Shown here piece by piece: positions 9,208 through 18,217 of a stretch of 29,005 nt of DNA; position 1 is the stretch's first letter; every line of letters starts with the position of its first letter. Under the pieces are notes generated by a model, which worked only from the letters and a program-made list of their open reading frames with translations, was not told the DNA's origin and did no database searches. The DNA is from Chara braunii (Eukaryota > Streptophyta > Charophyceae > Charales > Characeae). The stretch spans positions 545,720 to 574,724 of the forward strand of contig BFEA01000534.1 in the NCBI GenBank assembly GCA_003427395.1, written 5' to 3'. The position numbers were made by a program, and so were the translations under genes.

Positions 9208-9426
9208 ATGTCTGTTGAAATGGAAGACTCTTTCATTATCATGGTCTTTTCAGACCTCCTATTTGTTCCATTTTGTTTTCTTTACAACATTGTAAACCTC
9301 TCTCTTAATCCTCTTCTGGCCAACAATTTTCCCCTCCGCGGGATTTCGCTCTTTATCACGATTTTTCTTTTTATTACTTTAGTTATACCTTTCTTTTTCC
9401 TCGCCCTGTTTTTTTGTAGCATTTAG
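9208..9426 (+). CDS. Small hydrophobic ORF, copy 2 (72 codons, unknown)
   Basis: ATG at 9208, two bases after an acceptor-like TTTCTGCAG. The product has an acidic start (MSVEMEDS) and a hydrophobic body, and keeps the VPF-x11-NPLL-x22-IP spacing of copy 1. It ends earlier than copy 1. Whether it is a real element gene, a remnant or a chance-open repeat cannot be decided here. Confidence 0.4.
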   Translation: MSVEMEDSFIIMVFSDLLFVPFCFLYNIVNLSLNPLLANNFPLRGISLFITIFLFITLVIPFFFLALFFCSI

Positions 9427-9656
9427 AATTTTCTTAAAGTTTCATTAAAAATTAAAAAATTAAAAAAATCAGGAGTGAATAGTATAATAAAATAGAGAAT
9501 ATGACAAGGGTGCCAGCAGAAGCAGAAGCAGACCAACTTAGTCAGTTTTACCTGAATCTTATTATTTAGTATCCCTTCCTCCCTCCTTCTCGTCCTCCCC
9601 GTTCTACCAAAGACCACAACGTTTTTGAATCCTGCTCTATTTAATTTTTGAATTGA

Positions 9657-9745
9657 TCAGGGGTGCAAAATTCGAACCTCGTAACTTTGTTTTGATTTTA
9701 GAACTAGACAAAGGTGCAGTATTCGAACCTGGCACCTTTGTTTAT
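9657..9745 (-). repeat. Two B-box-like motifs, possible SINE remnant
   Basis: On the minus strand, GGTTCGAATACTGCACC and AGGTTCGAATTTTGCACC resemble the tRNA T-arm/B box (GGTTCGANTCC). The two copies form a direct repeat of about 50 bp. No A box or cloverleaf can be drawn, so this is not a tRNA gene. Confidence 0.3.
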
Positions 9746-10554
9746 TGTGTAACTGTTTTCTGCTCGTTGCCTTTTCGGTTGTACATTCTATCGAAAGGTG
9801 GCATCTCGGTAAGCGTTGTCGTAGGTTCACACTCTTCACTGGGGTTTGCTCGTCTGACTAAGTCTCGCTATAAGTCGATACCTTCGGTTGCATTTGTCAT
9901 ATAGGCCTCTGGGAGGCTATCATTGGCAGTATTTTCACGATGTTACCAGCCGACCCTCGTACAGTAACTATTTGTCGGGATTGGCTAATGGACACCCAAT
10001 TTGACAGCTTATTGACTCAGACTGAGGTTAGACCTACTTCCGGCATTTAAAGAATCTTGATTGTTTTTTTCAGGGTCCGAAGCAAGAGATCACTGACTGT
10101 TCCCGATAATGGTTAGCGGTTAGCAGAATGTTCTGACCAAGTATCAGGAGCAGTAACATGGAACCCCTGATGATGACCTCTTGGGGTCGGTAGAAACTGT
10201 CCCAACCGGCATGTAATCTAGTATATTGGCTCTATACTCATGAACTTTCAACTATGTCTCTCGAAGTTTGTATTGATTGGCTTATTAAATCAGTACTCAG
10301 CCCTGTTTTATGAAGCCTGCCACTCTTCCCTCCTTCCCCGGAAACCCTCTCTGAATGTACCCTCCTCTCTGCCTTATGCCACTCGACAGTCACCTTTTCT
10401 TTGAATCTATATTCTGAAAGCAGGGTGTGTGCGTCAAAAAAAAAAAAAAAAAAAAAAAAAAAGTGGCTGCATCACAACTTCTTTAAAATCATTTTCAAAT
10501 CCTGCCATTCTTCACCCTCCTAACCTTTTCCCACATAACTTACATCTGTCCATC

Positions 10555-10590
<36 letters not shown>

Positions 10591-10657
10591 AGTAAGCGGC
10601 CACTAACATTCAACAGTGAAGAGACAAAAAAACAAGTCATTTCACTTCATTCCTTGC

Positions 10658-10735
10658 AATTCTCAACTCAGGGCATCGTCATCCATTAAGTGACTGAAAT
10701 TCTCAACTCGGGGCATCGTCATCCATTAAGTGACT
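10658..10735. repeat. Tandem duplication, 40-bp period
   Basis: Copies start AATTCTCAACTC at 10658 and 10698 and continue GGGCATCGTCATCCATTAAG in both, with one mismatch. Confidence 0.9.
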
Positions 10736-10911
10736 TCAGAACATGCTTCAAAAGATAAAGAAGGAGGAAGGAAAAAAGAGAGTGAAAGAAAAATAATAAA
10801 CGACAAAGGTAGAAGCAACTAGAACAGTAATTTTAACTTTACTAGCTCTGTTAAATCTGGTGTGATGGTATGAGCAAAACTTTTTAGTAACTTTTCCTCC
10901 TTCTCTTGCAG

Positions 10912-12171
10912 ATGGATCCCGTACTCCTCGCCTATCTTAACGCAACTGGACCCCAATCACTTGTTGGTGCAGAAGTCCTTGTCATCTTGCCTGTTTTTCC
11001 TCCTGTTTATGTACCAGTTAAAATTATAGATTGTCTCAACCCAAGGGCTAATCAGAATCATCATCTCCTATTTTTAGTACAACCACTTAATTCCCACACT
11101 CATTTCAGAGTTAACGCCTTGGCCATTAAGATAAAAGCACCCAATACCCCACCTATAACTCACCCTCAACCTTCCATTACTCGTCACCTATCACCTTTCA
11201 TTCCACCTCCCTTCCCAATCAATCTTCCCCCTCCACCTCAGCTCAACCTACCTTTGCCCTCAGCACCTCCTCCCCACACCAATCACCCTCAACCACCAAA
11301 CACGTAAGCCACTCCTTCCACTTTCGCATCTCAAACAGTTTCTCTGAAGCAGTTCGAGGAACTCAAGGCCCTGGTCATCCAGCAGCAGCAAGAGGCAAGA
11401 GCTACAATAGAAGCCTTCCTATAGCAACTCACAAAGAAGGACGAGGAAAATCAGGCATCCAACGAACTCTACAATAAGTTAAACTCGGAACTGCATGCTA
11501 TCAAACTCCGTATCGAGGACAAGTCAATACCTTCGTTCGAGGAACTCCAAGCATGATATAGACTATTTTCAGCACCAGCATGGCATTATCAAGTGGAGAC
11601 GGTCATTCGTTTTTTTACGGTGAACCTCAATTACCATCATTTTCCTTTTGGAAAAGCAATGTCACGCGACTTCTCTTCTAGACTCAACGCTGTGGCCAAA
11701 GACTGCATTGATCACCGAATCCCTAGTGACGTCAAAATGATCATCAACAAGACTCTCAGGGAAGGATTGGAGCAAGCAATGCCCATCATTCGGGCCGAGT
11801 ACAACTATTGTCTGAGCGTTGCAAGACGAGATGCATTAAGGTAAGTGCTAAGGGTTGTCGCCCAATTAATTTTTCTCGCCCTGGATCGCTAATAGGTCCA
11901 CGTCATTTGCATTATGGGCTTATCATTACTTTCTTTCTTCTTCTGCAGATTTTCCAAGCACGATTGAGACTCCTCTGGCTATCGAAAAAAGGAAGACCAC
12001 ATTAAGATTGAAGACTTCAAGAAATCATCCTCGAAGAGGCAGTATGACGACACCCTGGACAGAGGCTATGACTACAATCGCATTGCAAAGCGTGCTCACC
12101 ACGACACCGACTCCAAGCAGTTTGATGTTACCAAGGCATCCTCTGCAGTCATCAGTCACAAATCAGACTAA
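10912..12171 (+). pseudogene. Gag-like coiled-coil protein of the DIRS-type element, degenerate, one intron
   Basis: ATG at 10912 follows a 3' splice-site match. Frame 1 runs to 11840 with three stops (TAA 11305, TAG about 11422, TGA about 11554), each at a codon where CAA, CAG or CGA would read through. Residues 1-60 are globular, about 75-130 are Pro-rich (PPITHPQPS, INLPPPPQ), then a Gln/Glu/Lys-rich coiled coil (QFEELKALVIQQQQEARA ... NELYNKLNSELHAIKLRI). A globular segment follows (SSRLNAVAKDCIDH, LEQAMPIIRAEYNY). Past the intron the same frame gives a basic tail (RKKEDHIKIEDFKKSSSKRQ) up to TAA at 12169. Coiled coil plus basic tail suits a nucleocapsid-forming protein; no zinc knuckle is seen. 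Confidence 0.65.
11841..11948 (+). other. Probable 108-bp spliceosomal intron in the gag-like ORF
   Basis: The donor is AAG|GTAAGT at 11840/11841 and the acceptor TTCTTTCTTCTTCTGCAG|A at 11948/11949. The intron has an in-frame TAA at its second base. Removal restores an Arg codon and joins two stretches in the same frame. Confidence 0.6.
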
Positions 12172-12308
12172 TCCATCTCCTTTTTCGATCCCGTCAGTGT
12201 CACTCATACTTTCCAATCTAGTCACTCCACCCTCTACTTCAGACCTTTAACTCGCCCTCTTCGCCCTCCAGGAACCTTCTTCCTGGCTCCGCAACCCAGA
12301 CAACTTCT

Positions 12309-14295
12309 TTGCTGCTTCAACCTCGCATTCTTTTTCAAATTGGTCTCATTTCCTATCAACCTCCTCAAAAAGATACTCTTATTCGGTTCTTCAATGGATT
12401 CATTACGGTGTATAACTCAAATTTGTCGGGACCAAGCATATTCCAGTAAAAAATATCATTGAAGTTCGAAGGATGTTAAAAGGTGTCTATTCAGCAGGCC
12501 AATTCAAACGTGTACTCTAGTGCGCAAAACCCCCTCCTACCTCTATTCCTAATCACTCTCTCTTACCTCACCACTCTGACTTTATCACCTCCACTGTTTC
12601 TCAACTCCTCTCAACTGGAGTCATAAAACCTTCAACTTCACCAATAGTAGTCAACCCTGGCTTTGCCGCAGAAAGCTCATCCAAAACTAGATTTATTTTA
12701 GACGTCAGATTCGTCAACCTTTTCATCTTTTTTCTTGGGTCTCATTATGAAACTATTACCGATCTCATTGCCCCCCTCTCCGACCCTTCTAATCAGGACT
12801 TTCTTTCTTGTTTCGATATAAAAAACGGCTACTATCATATTCCCATTAACCCAATCCACATACCTTACTTAGCCTTTCAATGGAATGACACATGCTACCA
12901 ATTCACAACTCTCTGTTTCGGTATCTCAGCAGCCTGTTGGATCTTTACAACTGTTATGCAGGAAATTATGATTGAACTCAGGCTTCGCCGTGTCTTTATC
13001 ACCTCTTATATAGATGACTCCGCCCTTGCTAATCCCAATCTCCCTCTTCTTATCTGGCAAACCTTCAACTATGTAGCACTCCTGCATAATCTGTTTTTTT
13101 TTCTCAGTCTTCAAAAATGCGTTTTCCTCCCAACTTAGGAAATAAGGTTTCTAGGTTTTACTATTGATTCTCACTATAAGCGTGTAAGAGTTCCCGAAAA
13201 TAAGACCGATAAAATACTTCAAACCATCAGCTTAATCTCAAACTCCTCACCCTCCAGCAGAACTTTCGCACAACTTGCAAGAAAACTTATCTCTCTTACA
13301 AGAGCATTCCTTCCAGCACCACTTTTTATTTCCTTACTGTACGAATCTATCACTCCCTCCAACTGGGATTCACCGGTTCAAATTTTCCACGATCTTATTT
13401 CGGATTTTTTTTTGTGGCTAAACCATCTTCCTCACTTTCCCGGCCGCCTATGGACCATTCGAAAGACAACCTGCTTAATCGAAACTGACGCTTCCGCTAT
13501 TCAAATCGGTGCTCTCATTTCTCCAATGCATACCCCGCCATTAACCATAAATGAATGTTTGCCTCATGATCTCCTTCCAACCTTTTCAACTCACAGAGAA
13601 CTTTATGCTATTTTGCAAACTTTCCTCTTCATCGAAGACAACCATCCTCATCTTCTTCTTTCCACATCCATCAGACTACTCTCAGATAGTCAGTCAGCTA
13701 TCGCTCTTCTCAGTCATTTTCGTTCCTCCGACCCAGTTTTAATCCATGGCTTCGCCAAATCGCCTCAGTCCTTCTTCGTCATGACACCGTCCTCTCTCCA
13801 ATCTGGATTCCCAGATCACTCAATACTGTCGCCGACAACCTCTCTAAAACTGAGGACAATACTGACTGGGGAATCACCGACCATGTTAAGCATACTATCT
13901 TTGCTGCTATTGGAGCACCAGCCATTGACCTCTTCGTTTCCGACTATCACCACACTTCATCTGTTTTCATCTCTAGATCTTGGTCCTCTAAAGCTTTTGT
14001 TATCGACACACTCTCACTGAACTCATTACCTTTCGAACCTTATAAATGACTCTTCCCTTCCACTTCACTCCTTCACCAAGTCTTATCCCACGCAACCCTT
14101 TCTCCGACTAGTTACTTACTCATTTACCCTTCATCCAATAAAGCAAACTGGCTTCCATGCATCCTTTCACTTGACATTTCTACGAAGTTCATTATCCCTA
14201 AATCCGAATTTTCATGTATACCCAGCCCAAGAGTGCATCATTCCTGCCCCAATCCCGCTACTCTAGAACTTTCCGCCATCTTCTTCACCACTTAA
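12309..14295 (+). pseudogene. Reverse transcriptase / RNase H with C-terminal DIRS-type domain, degenerate
   Basis: Synthesises and processes element cDNA. The block NWSHF...VLQWIHYGV near 12330-12415 is typical of the DIRS N-terminal RT region. Frame 2 carries LLSTGVIKPSTSP, RFILDVRFVNLF, FDIKNGYYHIPI, FGISAACW and the active site YIDD (13007-13018), then the thumb. RNase H follows with IETDAS (about 13480), HRELYA and SDSQSA. A frameshift near 13740-13790 moves the reading to frame 1: WIPRSLNTVADNLSKTED, DLFVSD, then KAFVIDTLSLN...FPSTSLLHQVL...NKANWLPCIL, like the tail (methyltransferase-like region) of DIRS RT proteins. That frame ends at TAA 14293. In-frame stops include TAG at 12518 and 13136 and TGA at 14047, with a frameshift near 12420. 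No aspartic protease or integrase is attached. Confidence 0.85.
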
Positions 14296-14373
14296 CTCCT
14301 GGATACCATCAGTCGCTTTTGTCACGTCAATCACCCCTTCCTCTTCAATCTCTTTTTCCGCCACTCCCCGTTT

Positions 14374-15507
14374 TCAACCTCGCCGCATTCCATAACCATA
14401 ACGCATGAATGTTCCTACACTATTCCAAGTCCCATGATGCATCATCTCTCCTAAACTCCAACCTTCCTTTATTCCTGCACGCACCCCCCCTATACGAAAG
14501 TTGTGACCACTCTCACCTTCAAACACTCCCGCCTCTCCAAACCACTTCTCTATCCGCTTATTGAAAGCTCCACCACCAAGTGCATTGCTCCCTCTTCCGG
14601 CTCGAAATAGGTATCCTTTTCACACATCCACACCTACACTCTCGTACGACAAAATCATGTATGGAAGAATCCCTAAAAAAGTTTCTCCCTCATCATTAGG
14701 TTCTTTTAACCGAATAAGGAATCGACCGCCATGCCTGTCAGTCTTTGTATACCCGGGTCTTACTTCTTGCTTCGCTATATCTATCTCCCTGTATTGCAAG
14801 CGAAGACCCTCACCACACCGTTGCCAACTTTTCCACAGATACAAGAACATTGTCGCGTCTCGATAAACCTCTGCCTCGCGCATTTTCTTCAAAATCTTCA
14901 CCTTATTTCGAATATATATTATCACAGTCAGGAGTTTCTCCCATCCCAATGGGCGTGCAGACTCTTCAACCACTCCTCGACTCAAAGCGTACTCTCGATA
15001 TGACTTCTTAAAGATCTTCACTCGACCGCTCTGGCACGGATCATCACCTTCTTCTCGCCCTAGGAGATGGAAACTTCCACTCAAACAATTGATAACCGTA
15101 TCAACAGTTGATGGAGAAACCATAGGTTCCCCCTCATTGTCAGTAGTCCAACACCTACTCTCTATTTCCACTAACCATTGACTACTAAGAAAGGACAACA
15201 CATCCAAATCATTGCACGTCATGCAACTTCTTCCAACTCCGTTTCTTTCAAGCCATTCATTTAACCCAAGGAGGAGCTTCCACATCCCATTCCGCCATCG
15301 CCTCCCAGGGTCAAATTCCTCAATCAATTGGCTGCTCCATTCCAGACCTGCCTGGTAACTTCCCGCTATTTCTGGCGTCGCTTGCTTCTGACGCCAGCTT
15401 CCATCACTCATCCGCTCGTTCCACCACTCCCTGCAAGATGACAAGTCACTTGTGGGATGATGGGGGGATTCGGGATGGTCTAGGAGGTGTGTGGGCCTGC
15501 GGCCCAA
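14374..15507 (-). pseudogene. Tyrosine recombinase of the DIRS-type element, inverted, one in-frame stop
   Basis: The family cuts and rejoins DNA through a catalytic tyrosine and would insert the circular DNA copy. The frame is 377 codons from ATG at 15507, inside repeat B1, to TGA at 14374. A helical N-terminal half (WRNGMWKLLLGLNEWLERNG) resembles a core-binding domain. Box I is SWQRCGEGLRLQYREIDI (R230, E233). After a TGA at 14620-14622 (codon 296; CGA is the likely ancestor) the same frame continues with FRAGRGSNALGGGAFNKRIEKW, then GHNFR (H335, R338), HHGTWNS (H358 and W361) and FMRYGYG (Y370 the best nucleophile). All six expected positions are present. It converges on the RT ORF with 78 bp between their ends. 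Confidence 0.85.
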
Positions 15508-15587
15508 CTCTATGACTCTCTTCTGAGTGATCTGGCATCATCTATGGTTTGTTCACTTTTCATTTTATTTGGAGCAGGCCTGAACAG
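15486..15587 (+). repeat. Split repeat B1
   Basis: Matches B2 (16112-16213) over about 102 bp with a few mismatches, from GGTGTGTGGGCC to the last CAG. GGGCCTGCGGCCC near its start is a perfect short hairpin. It contains the start codon of the minus-strand recombinase and abuts A2 directly. Confidence 0.9.
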
Positions 15588-16111
15588 CAACTCACCAACA
15601 ACGGGTCCTGCGGTTGGTGACAACTCCCTCGGCCTACGTCCTCATCTCCAAGACTGTTTGACGTACACCAACTTCAGGATTTTATTTTCCTACCTCACTT
15701 ATTCAGTCTTTTTTACATCGGTTGATTTTCGTCATCTACGGTTGGGACTTTTATGGATCCTACCAGTTTTCCTGTTTCTAAGATCTACGACTCGAGCTCT
15801 TTCAACACCCAAGATCTTCGGCCTTACGGAAGGGACCAGTGGGACTTACCCGGCAGGAAGCAGTCCCTCAGTGGTCCGGCCTTCACTGCCTCCAGTCTCA
15901 GTGAGAGTATATATAACCGGTGCAGGACCGGTCGCAGCAGGCTGAGTCAACTCGCGCTGCCCGCTTTCTGGATTTCTTCCGCCCGCTGCCGCGCCCATTG
16001 CGTACGCGAATCTGCAAGTCACATCAAGCAAGTTAGCCAGACGCTCGGAGGACAGGTCGTTTTCATCGCCTATTTTGGCGAAGCAGCCCCACCTACCCTT
16101 GATTTTCCCGC
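15587..16111 (+). repeat. Split repeat A2
   Basis: Second copy of A1, beginning GCAACTCACCAACAACGGG and ending just before B2. TATATATAA lies at 15908-15916. Confidence 0.9.
15908..15916. promoter_or_regulatory. TATA box in A2
   Basis: TATATATAA followed by CC. In A1 the same position reads TATATGTAA. The near-palindromic core could work either way. Leftward firing would read through B1 into the recombinase, whose ATG lies about 400 bp away. Confidence 0.35.
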
Positions 16112-16213
16112 GGTGTGTGGGCCTGCGGCCCAACTCTATGACTCTCTTCTGAGTGATCTGGCATCATCTATGGTTCGTTCATTTTTCATTTTATCTGGAG
16201 CAGGCCTGGACAG
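16112..16213 (+). repeat. Split repeat B2, right end of the element
   Basis: Ends GGCCTGGACAG at 16213, where similarity to B1 stops. The flanking sequence then continues CTGGCGGCCTGG. Confidence 0.85.
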
Positions 16214-16338
16214 CTGGCGGCCTGGAAAAGTTTGGGTGCCGGGGTGTTTTCCAGACCCCATTGACTTAACGTGAGGGCACGGGTGCGCAACTCCTAGTTT
16301 GTTTTGTTTTGGCTGTGGCGAGACCCTATGTGTGTGTA

Positions 16339-16374
<36 letters not shown>

Positions 16375-16508
16375 NNNNNNNNNNNNNNNNNNNNNNNNNN
16401 NNNNNNNNNNNNNNNNNNNNNNNNNNNNNNNNNNNNNNNNNNNNNNNNNNNNNNNNNNNNNNNNNNNNNNNNNNNNNNNNNNNNNNNNNNNNNNNNNNNN
16501 NNNNNNNN
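16375..16508. other. Assembly gap (134 N)
   Basis: Flanked by (TG)n on the left and (AG)n on the right, so the missing piece probably contains a compound dinucleotide repeat. Any frame read through it is meaningless. Confidence 0.99.
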
Positions 16509-16549
<41 letters not shown>

Positions 16550-17500
16550 ATCTCTGTTTCTGAATCTGGCTCAGAACTGCTTCCAGATTCAGACAAAATC
16601 ATCTAGGCCGATTGGGCCGAAGTGGGTGGGATGGGCACGAGGCTGTAGGCCTGGGTCCAGGCCATTTCATTTTTGAATTTCAAGGACCTGCGACCCCCAC
16701 GCCGTTTCAAAATATTTTAGACCACGGCCACCTACCGGTTCCCAGGAAAATGGCACGGGCAAATACCGGTCCTGCATTTGCTTGAACTGCGCCCGCCCCC
16801 TTAAATGCCAGTGCCTTTCATTTTACCAGCCTTTGAATGACCAATGGGCCCGAATGAACGACCGGTATAACGAACGACGACGAAAATGTCTCTAGGGGGG
16901 AAAACGCAACCCTGACGGGCTGCGAACTGGGTCTGGAAACCGGTGTGGAAAGTCGGCCGGGAAAGGAATTCCAGACCCCACTGCGCTTGGAAAGAGGTTG
17001 CCGAAATGGTGACGGGGCGTTTCTACATGGTCCGTGGTCTGGAAATTCGATGCCGACCAGTTTCCAGACCCTTTCCAAGGAGGCGGCAAAATGAGTAGGG
17101 GGGGGGCATGTCCATCAGTTTCCAGACGCGGGCTTCACGGCGTGGACCATGCACCCTCACCGTGGACCGTTCTGTGTACCCGGAGGCCGTTGCGGACATT
17201 CGTATTTTCCCATGGTGTCGCACGGTATTCCCAAGAGCAGTGCGGTACTAGGCCATGGTCCACAGCACCCGCCCGACTTGCCTTTTCGGAAAACACCCTT
17301 CGGCGGTTTCCTATTCGGGTATGCCATGCCTTTTCCAGTGTCAAAACTATCGGTTTGCGGTGGGGTCCCTTCAAAATGCGTTAATTTTTTTCCAACCATG
17401 GTCGGCCGTTTTTTGTGGCCAACATTAGTTTCCAATCGCCGGTCAGTGGGGTCCACCCCATAGAGTATACCGAGAGGATGAGATAGATGCGGAATAATAT

Positions 17501-17538
17501 CTGTCTCTTATACACATCTAGATGTGTATAAGAGACAG
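17501..17538. other. Nextera mate-pair junction adapter (second copy)
   Basis: Same 38-bp double mosaic end as at 1554. It is flanked by an identical 43-bp duplication (17458-17500 and 17539-17581). Confidence 0.97.
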
Positions 17539-17681
17539 CCATAGAGTATACCGAGAGGATGAGATAGATGCGGAATAATATAGATAGATAGATTGAGAGA
17601 AAACTCTAGATTAGCATTGAAGGGTGGAATGAGAGTTGGGCTCGCAGGCGCAGAGGATAGATGTGTTAGCAAGGATAGACG

Positions 17682-17719
17682 CTGTCTCTTATACACATCT
17701 AGATGTGTATAAGAGACAG
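17682..17719. other. Nextera mate-pair junction adapter (third copy)
   Basis: Same 38-bp sequence, but the two flanks share no duplication. It may mark a false join between unrelated fragments; 17539-17681 would then be a stray 143-bp insert. Confidence 0.97.
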
Positions 17720-17967
17720 ACCCTGTGGGAATCTGTCAGCTCCTTTTTTTTTTGTTTTTGATTGAAAAGGCTTGGGAATTTCGCGCGCCTTAACAAGTGC
17801 GCTTGAAATTTGGCTCGGCAGTTAGAAATCCCGGAATTAACGGAATGCCGCGCGACCTTCCGCGCACGGATGTTCTCGGCCTCGACCTTAAAACTCTGGG
17901 AAATTCTTGTAGGAATATGGATGGATGGAAGACTGTCTTTCCCGTGCCTGTTTTGCTCGCGAATATG

Positions 17968-17982
17968 GTACTTTCAATTTTT
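17968..17982. repeat. Left target-site duplication of the LINE
   Basis: GTACTTTCAATTTTT, identical to 22025-22039. Its T-run merges with the poly(T), the complement of the LINE tail. Confidence 0.85.
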
Positions 17983-18217
17983 TTTTATTTTTTATTTTTT
18001 TTATGCTTGATATTAAAATGACATGGCTAGAGGCCGGGGACCTCACAATTCAACCCAGATTGCTGGAAACCAGGTCCAACGTCCTTTCTTGAGAACTGAA
18101 ACGGAGCCCAGGGATGAACCCTCAACAGGAAGACCTCTCAGCTTACTGTAGCTGCCTGAATATGGCCCGAGGACCTTGTCTCCTACTTAGGCCTGGCTCT
18201 ATTAGAATTGCTTACCC

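Larger units (their letters stand above)
6524..10911 (+). other. Long interior spacer of the element, possible intron(s)
   Basis: It begins at a donor match (GTGAGT, 6524) and ends at an acceptor match (pyrimidine tract then TTGCAG, 10911) directly before the ATG of the gag-like ORF. A second acceptor-like site (TTTTTTTTCTGCAG) lies at 9206. It is A/T-rich with seven long poly(A) tracts. Apart from two small hydrophobic ORFs, no coding sequence is recognisable. A spliced leader intron or later nested insertions are both possible. Confidence 0.4.
4623..16213 (+). mobile_element. DIRS-order retrotransposon, Kangaroo/PAT-like, with split direct repeats (11.6 kb)
   Basis: Repeat order is A1 (4623-5162), body, B1 (15486-15587), A2 (15587-16111), B2 (16112-16213), which is the split-direct-repeat layout of PAT and Kangaroo elements. 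The body holds plus-strand ORF1, a gag-like ORF, an RT/RNase H ORF with a DIRS-type tail, and a minus-strand tyrosine recombinase whose 3' end faces the RT 3' end. No integrase or LTR is present and no obvious target-site duplication flanks the element, as expected when a recombinase inserts a circular DNA form. Volvox Kangaroo is, as I recall, also reported with its recombinase inverted. Stops and frameshifts in every ORF make this copy inactive. At 11.6 kb it is much longer than the usual 5-7 kb, mainly because of 6.5-10.9 kb. Confidence 0.88.
16214..17967. other. Flanking region without a recognisable gene
   Basis: It contains (TG)n, the N gap and (GA)n at 16328-16545, then about 850 bp with repeated TCTGGAAA/TTTCCAGA motifs and many ACCGGT and TGGTCC words. 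Two adapter junctions follow. All ORFs here are short and overlap one another on both strands with no conserved motif. Confidence 0.6.

Noticed and set aside
9657-9745. tRNA gene on the minus strand
   Set aside because: Only T-arm-like motifs are present; the stems do not pair and there is no A box or anticodon arm.
7215-10735. CRISPR-like or satellite array
   Set aside because: The direct repeats come in pairs with different units and no regular spacing.
16294-16676. ORFs running through the N gap
   Set aside because: Made of dinucleotide repeats and unknown bases.
17023-17463. Overlapping ORFs on both strands near 17.1-17.4 kb
   Set aside because: Up to five overlapping frames with no conserved motif; explained by scarcity of stop codons in GC-rich DNA.
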